From the NCBI RefSeq assembly GCF_900188405.1, contig NZ_FZOF01000011.1:1-64000 (forward strand): 64,000 nt of DNA, given 5' to 3'. Below the pieces are notes generated by a model. That model did not search any database, was not told where the DNA came from, and saw only the letters and a list, made by a program, of their open reading frames with translations. Source of the DNA: Actinacidiphila glaucinigra (GTDB taxonomy: Bacteria; Actinomycetota; Actinomycetes; Streptomycetales; Streptomycetaceae). Both the position numbers and the translations under genes were made by a program. Positions 60,007 to 64,000 of the stretch are shown here, one piece after another (position 1 is the stretch's first letter; each line of letters begins with the position of its first letter).

Positions 60007-61061
60007 ACGGGAACACCGTGGCAGCGGTGGAACGCGCCCTGGCCGCCGGACCGTACGGCGACAGCTCTTCGCTGCGTGCCGACTCCGACGCGTTCTACGC
60101 CGGTGTCACCGACCTGTTCACCGACGTCTTCGACGAGGTCGAGCTCCAGTGGCCCTGGCCATCGACCGCGCAGGCGCGCATCCTGATCCGCGGTGCCTTC
60201 GACCGCGTGATGCCTCGCCTCTCCGCGGATCCGGAACAGGCCCGGGACCATGTCGCGGCAGTGCTCGCGCTGATCGCCGAAGCCGGCGCCGAGCCCCAGG
60301 ATCCGATCTCGGACGGCCCGACGCCGGTCGCACTCCGGCACCTGCGAGGCACACTGCTCGGTGAGGCGATCCAGTCCGGGTTCCACGCCACCATGAGATC
60401 CGACGGCCATGCCTTCAAGATCGAGCCGCTGGTGCCGGACGGCCGGGAGCAGGCGGCGATGGAACTCCTCGCCGAACTGCTGCCGGTCATCGGGCCCTCG
60501 ACGATGTCTTTCGTCACGGCTCTGGGGGTGTTCACCGGCGAGCAGCTCACCAGCGCCTACGCGGCCGCGACACCAGGGCTCGTCTACGTCAGCGAGTCCC
60601 TGCTCGGCGATCGGCTGGAGACGGCCGATGCCATCCTCCACGAGTGCCTGCACCAGAAACTCGCGGAGATCGAGCTCACCAGGCGGGTACTGCGAACCGG
60701 CTACCGGGACGAGGACGCCCACCACATCGTGATCCCCTGGGGCGGCCCGGACCGGACCTTCAGTGTGGACCGCTCCCTTGGGGCCTTTCACGTCTATGTG
60801 CACGGCGCTCTCCTGCATCTGGCCGCCGTGGAACGGTCGCACCCCGACCTCGATCCGGACGATCTGGCGGCAAGGCTCGGGATCCGCTGGAACCGTGCCG
60901 CGTTCTTCGCCTCCGCGCTCGCGACGGCGGAGTCCCAAGCCGAACTCGGGCCGGACGGCCGTCGTCTGGTGAGTTGGCTGACGGAGTTGAACGACCAGCT
61001 CGGCCGGTGCGGAGATCTGAGCGGCCGCACCCTTTCCTCCGCCCGGGCCGGCCTGGACTGA
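60003..61061 (+). CDS. HExxH protein, aKG-HExxH-type peptide beta-hydroxylase-like
   Basis: A 352-residue protein with the metal motif AILHECLHQKL (H213, E214, H217) and a further conserved-looking block, IPWGGPDRTFSVDRSLGAFH, that could give the third His and a substrate-binding Arg. This arrangement matches proteins noted in RiPP clusters as HExxH peptide modification proteins, some of which are 2-oxoglutarate-dependent and hydroxylate peptide Asp. The start is TTG 60003 overlapping the RRE-like gene, or GTG 60018. It probably acts with that small protein on the precursor. Confidence 0.75.
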   Translation: MNGNTVAAVERALAAGPYGDSSSLRADSDAFYAGVTDLFTDVFDEVELQWPWPSTAQARILIRGAFDRVMPRLSADPEQARDHVAAVLALIAEAGAEPQDPISDGPTPVALRHLRGTLLGEAIQSGFHATMRSDGHAFKIEPLVPDGREQAAMELLAELLPVIGPSTMSFVTALGVFTGEQLTSAYAAATPGLVYVSESLLGDRLETADAILHECLHQKLAEIELTRRVLRTGYRDEDAHHIVIPWGGPDRTFSVDRSLGAFHVYVHGALLHLAAVERSHPDLDPDDLAARLGIRWNRAAFFASALATAESQAELGPDGRRLVSWLTELNDQLGRCGDLSGRTLSSARAGLD

Positions 61062-61195
61062 CGCGCTGCCCGCCGACCCTGGGTACTCCCCGCTCCCCCG
61101 CACGCCAGGGCGCCCGCATCCGGAGTGAAGGGGCGCCGCTGGGGAGGGGTGGACGCCCCCTCGCGCTCGTGGCCTGAGCACGGGGGGGCCTCGTG

Positions 61196-61852
61196 TCACC
61201 GTCGCCAGAACAGGTGGTGCGTCACGCCGCTCGCACTGGGCACGACCTCCAGGTGGAACCGGTCGAGCAGCTCGTCGGGGGACTCCCACAGTCGCAGTCC
61301 GGTCCCGAGCTTCACCGGCGCGACCGCCACGTGCAGGGAGTCGACCAGGTCGGCGTCGAGGAACTGCCGGATGGTGGTGACCCCGCCGCCGAGCCGGACG
61401 TCCTTGCCCTGCGCCGCTTCACGTGCCCGTTCCAGCACCGTGGCCGGGTCCCCGTCGACGAAGTGGAACGTGGTGTCGGAAAGCGCGAACGAAGGGCGCT
61501 CGTGGTGGGTCATGACGAACACCGGAGTGCGGAACGGGGGCTCCTCTCCCCACCAGCCGAGCCACTCATGGTCGTGCCAGGGCCCGCGCTGGGGTCCGAA
61601 TTTGTTGCGGCCCATGATCTCGGCACCGATGTTGCGGGCGAAGTCCCGCGTGAAGTAGTCGTCCAGGCCCCGGCTGCCTCCCGGATCGGTCCGGTTCGGC
61701 CAGCTCGCCGTGGCACCGGCCCAGCCGAACAGCCTCTCGGGACGGTCACAGCCGAACGGCCTCTCCAGACTCTGGTGCTCACCGGCACCGATCCCGTCGC
61801 TCGAGACATTGAAGTTCATGACTCTCAGCAGTTGATCCACGTCGTTCCTCAT
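61196..61852 (-). CDS. Dihydrofolate reductase-like family protein
   Basis: A 218-residue reductase of the RibD_C/DHFR-like group: VMNFNVSSDGIGAG start, AEIMGRNKFGPQRGPWHDHE, PVFVMTHHERPSF, and VRLGGGVTTIRQFLDADLVD, the usual GGG cofactor loop. Such proteins use NADPH; real substrates are mostly unknown. ATG 61852 is chosen because relatives begin with a similar DQLLRV segment; ATG 61819 is an alternative. It converges with the HExxH gene and lies outside the RiPP-like locus. Confidence 0.85.
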   Translation of the reverse strand: MRNDVDQLLRVMNFNVSSDGIGAGEHQSLERPFGCDRPERLFGWAGATASWPNRTDPGGSRGLDDYFTRDFARNIGAEIMGRNKFGPQRGPWHDHEWLGWWGEEPPFRTPVFVMTHHERPSFALSDTTFHFVDGDPATVLERAREAAQGKDVRLGGGVTTIRQFLDADLVDSLHVAVAPVKLGTGLRLWESPDELLDRFHLEVVPSASGVTHHLFWRR

Positions 61853-62047
61853 CAGGTTCTGTCGCGTCACCGGGTGGCGAGGCGCCCCACACCATGACGT
61901 CGAACGGAAGACGACCGGATCGACAGGGGCCCGCAATATTTTTCCGTAGCCGTCAGGACGCGGCCCCACCCGCGGTGCGGCCGAAACGGACATGCCACCA
62001 GCGTGAGCGTGACGGCGAGCAGCACCTGCCCCGGTTCGGCCACGCGG

Positions 62048-63094
62048 TCAGACGTTGGCGTAGCCGGGGATGCGGGCTTTGATGCGCTCGAGTTCGCGGA
62101 CGTCGGAGATGCCCTGGAAGTCGTGGCGGGGGGTGTACGGGGTTTCCAGGCGGCGGGCCTCCTCGTCGGTGATGTCGAGGTCGAGGGACGCGACGGCGTC
62201 GTCGATCTGCCGGATGGTGCGGGCGCCGACGACGGGGGCGGCGACGACGGGGTTGCGGCGCAGCCAGGCCAGGGCGATCTGGGCCCGGGTGCGGCCGCGG
62301 GCGTCGGCGATGGCGCCGACCTCGTCGATGATCTGCCGGTCGCTGTCGGCGTTGGTGTAGAGCGTGTCGGCGTAGGCGCCGTCGGTCGCGGCGCGCTCGC
62401 CGTCGTTCGCCTGGCCGTAGGGACGGGCGAGCCGGCCGCGGGCGAGAGGGCTCCAGATCATGGTGGCGACGCCCTCGTCAGCGCAGAGCGGAAGCATTTC
62501 GCGTTCCTCCTCGCGGGCGAGCAGGTTGTAGTGGTCCTGCAGGGTGGCGAATCGTGCCCAGCCGTGACGTTCTTGCAGGTGGAGGGCCTTGGCGAACTGC
62601 CAGGCGTGCATCGAGGACGCGCCGAGGTAGCGGGCCTTGCCGGACTTCACGACGTCGTGCAGCGCTTCCAGCGTCTCCTCCAGCGGCGTGTCGCTGTCGA
62701 GGCGGTGGATCATGAAAACGTCCACGTAGTCGGTGCCCAGACGGCGCAGGCTGTGGTCGATCTCGCTCATGATCGCCTTGCGGGACAGGCCGCCGCCGTT
62801 GGGGCTGCCCGGGCGCATGGCGTGGCGGACCTTGGTGGTGATGACGATGTCGTCGCGGTTCGCGTAGTCCTTCAGTGCGCGGCCGAGGATCTCCTCGCTC
62901 GAGCCGTAGGAGTAGAGGTTGGCGGTGTCGAAGAAGTTGATGCCCGCTTCCAGGGCGTGCTTGATCAGAGGCCGGCTGGCCTCTTCGTCCAGGGACCAGA
63001 CGGGGTGGCCTCGGTCGGGTTCGCCGTAGGTCATGGCGCCGATGGCGACCGGGGAGACATCCAGGCCGGTGCGGCCGAGTTTGATGTAGCGCAC
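62048..63094 (-). CDS. Aldo/keto reductase
   Basis: A 348-residue AKR: MRYIKLGRTGLDVSPVAIGA start, INFFDTANLYSYGSSEEILG with catalytic Asp and Tyr, IVITTKVRH with Lys, VDVFMIHRLD with His and, near the end, APVVGARTIRQIDDAVASLD for NADPH binding. GTG 63094 has TAGGAG upstream. It is divergent from a TetR gene across a 119-bp region with two palindromic operators, so it is probably induced by a carbonyl or other toxic compound. Confidence 0.95.
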   Translation of the reverse strand: MRYIKLGRTGLDVSPVAIGAMTYGEPDRGHPVWSLDEEASRPLIKHALEAGINFFDTANLYSYGSSEEILGRALKDYANRDDIVITTKVRHAMRPGSPNGGGLSRKAIMSEIDHSLRRLGTDYVDVFMIHRLDSDTPLEETLEALHDVVKSGKARYLGASSMHAWQFAKALHLQERHGWARFATLQDHYNLLAREEEREMLPLCADEGVATMIWSPLARGRLARPYGQANDGERAATDGAYADTLYTNADSDRQIIDEVGAIADARGRTRAQIALAWLRRNPVVAAPVVGARTIRQIDDAVASLDLDITDEEARRLETPYTPRHDFQGISDVRELERIKARIPGYANV

Positions 63095-63124
63095 GAAAGG
63101 ACTCCTACAATGGAGGACGACAGT

Positions 63125-63177
63125 AAGCGGAGACCTCTCCGCTTGACCTCGATCACGTTAGCGGAGAGCTCTCCGCT
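63125..63177. promoter_or_regulatory. Two TetR operators with AGCGGAGA arms
   Basis: AAGCGGAGACCTCTCCGCTT at 63125-63144 has perfect 9-base arms, and AGCGGAGAGCTCTCCGCT at 63160-63177 is a perfect 18-bp palindrome. Centres are 34 bp apart between the divergent AKR and TetR genes. Confidence 0.8.
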
Positions 63178-63213
63178 TTGCAATGGACGGCCGTCCGAAC
63201 TCCAGGAGGATCC

Positions 63214-63765
63214 ATGCCCGACGCCGCACGGCAGCGCTCCGATGCGCTGAAGAACCGGGAAGCCATCCTCCAGGTCGCCCACGACGCGCTCGCCGAGTCC
63301 CCGGACGCCTCCCTCAACTCCATCGCCAAGCGGGCGGGCGTCGGCGCCGGCACGCTCTACCGGCACTTCCCCACCCGCGAGGCGCTGATCCTGGAAGTCC
63401 ACCGCCGCGATGTGGAGCGCCTTGTGGACTCAGTGCCGGGCCTGCTCGCCGCCCATGCCCCGCTGGACGCGCTGCGGCACTGGTTCACCACCCTCGCCGC
63501 CTACGTACGCATCAAGCACGGGCTCGGAGAGGCACTGCACTCCGCCGCGGCTCAAGAAGTCGTCAGCGCCTCATGGCCGCCGGTCACCGCCGCCGTACGC
63601 GGGCTCCTCGACGCCTGCGAACGCGCCGGCGAGGTACGACCCGGTATCGACCCCGTCGACGTGATCATGCTCATGAGCTGCTTGTGGCGTACCCCCGACA
63701 CCCCCGAAGGCGCCGCCCAGGCCGAGCGCCTCCTGGAACTGGCCATCGACGGCTTCCGGCCGTGA
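63214..63765 (+). CDS. TetR family repressor
   Basis: A 183-residue TetR protein: DASLNSIAKRAGVGAGTLYR with HFPTREALILEVHRRD form the HTH, followed by a C-terminal helical domain of the SbtR-like type (ALRHWFTTLAAYVRIKHGLG). ATG 63214 has AGGAGG at 5 bases. It most likely binds the two palindromes just upstream and controls itself and the divergent aldo/keto reductase. Confidence 0.94.
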   Translation: MPDAARQRSDALKNREAILQVAHDALAESPDASLNSIAKRAGVGAGTLYRHFPTREALILEVHRRDVERLVDSVPGLLAAHAPLDALRHWFTTLAAYVRIKHGLGEALHSAAAQEVVSASWPPVTAAVRGLLDACERAGEVRPGIDPVDVIMLMSCLWRTPDTPEGAAQAERLLELAIDGFRP

Positions 63766-64000
63766 ACCCGCCCGCGGTCACCCCTTCGCCGACCTGGGGT
63801 GCGGCTACGGATCGGACCCGCTGATCGGGTCCACGAACGTCCAGGAGATCGAGCGCCTCCCCGTCGACGGCCGTTCGTCACGACCACGGGGCCACCAAGC
63901 TTAGCGACCCGGTCGGTGGAGCTGCCGCGCACAGGAGCCGCCCGGCCCCGAGCTGACCGGCACCGCCCGGCACCTCCCGGGACCGCACAGGCTCGATCCG
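63766..64000. other. Window edge, no gene recognised
   Basis: The final 235 bases show no convincing start, ribosome site or protein family on either strand. A gene continuing beyond the window cannot be excluded. Confidence 0.35.

Noticed and set aside
1..64000. CRISPR array, insertion sequence or prophage
   Set aside because: No regularly spaced repeats, transposase motifs, terminal inverted repeats or phage structural genes were seen anywhere in the window.

Overview
The window is a high-GC actinobacterial chromosome segment that reads as Streptomyces. The signs are very strong third-position GC, frequent GTG and TTG starts behind GGAGG-type ribosome sites, many TetR, MarR, AraC, MerR, LysR and MocR-type switches, Streptomyces-style families (DUF6221, DUF6247, DUF4184), and a tRNA without an encoded CCA. 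I see no insertion sequence, integrase, prophage or CRISPR array. Most of the window is accessory chromosome: small regulator/oxidoreductase pairs, secreted enzymes and several decayed genes.

Layout. 1-4.6 kb: DUF6221 protein, AraC regulator, Cys-rich conserved protein and an SDR preceded by two related palindromes. 4.6-8.4 kb: large secreted subtilisin-like protease. 8.5-16.1 kb: two divergent operons that together look like an ether-lipid pathway: alkyl-DHAP synthase homologue, PlsC acyltransferase and SDR on the minus strand; a ligand-depleted diiron-fold protein, a fatty acyl-CoA reductase fused to a HAD phosphatase, and an intact diiron protein on the plus strand. 16.4-17.9 kb: SDR with a MerR regulator and matching operators. 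18.2-25.7 kb: amidohydrolase/LysR pair, DUF4184, PadR/membrane protein pair, MocR/YczE pair. 25.9-34.9 kb: TPR protein, vWA-like protein, frameshifted DUF6247 gene, ASCH-methyltransferase fusion, Fic remnant, D,D-carboxypeptidase, SDR/AraC pair. 35-49.6 kb: lipoprotein, SMI1/KNR4-like protein, beta-propeller protein, glutathionyl-hydroquinone-reductase-like enzyme, alpha/beta hydrolase with an in-frame stop, NlpC/P60 hydrolase, TetR/quinone oxidoreductase pair with three phased operators, membrane-anchored protein, GNAT, XRE regulator, VOC protein and flavin disulfide reductase. 49.8 kb: initiator-type tRNA-Met with an extra base in the T stem.

50.2-61.1 kb is the most striking region: an apparently uncharacterised RiPP-type locus. 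A 56-residue candidate precursor (58358-58528, with a textbook ribosome site) lies in a minus-strand operon: APH-fold kinase, precursor, fold-III PLP decarboxylase-like enzyme, arginase-family enzyme with an extra N-terminal domain, fold-I PLP enzyme. The last junctions are start/stop overlaps. Divergent from it are a PqqD/RRE-like small protein and an HExxH protein of the peptide beta-hydroxylase type, overlapping by 4 bp. A two-gene ABC exporter with strongly asymmetric ATP sites and a two-domain acetyltransferase complete the locus. The inferred logic is leader recognition by RRE-like domains, tailoring of a C-terminal core (possible Arg to Orn conversion, hydroxylation, phosphorylation, PLP chemistry) and export. 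The product is unknown.

61.2-63.8 kb holds a DHFR-like reductase and an aldo/keto reductase/TetR pair with two palindromic operators. All function calls come from reading motifs and translated sequence by eye; no database search was run.
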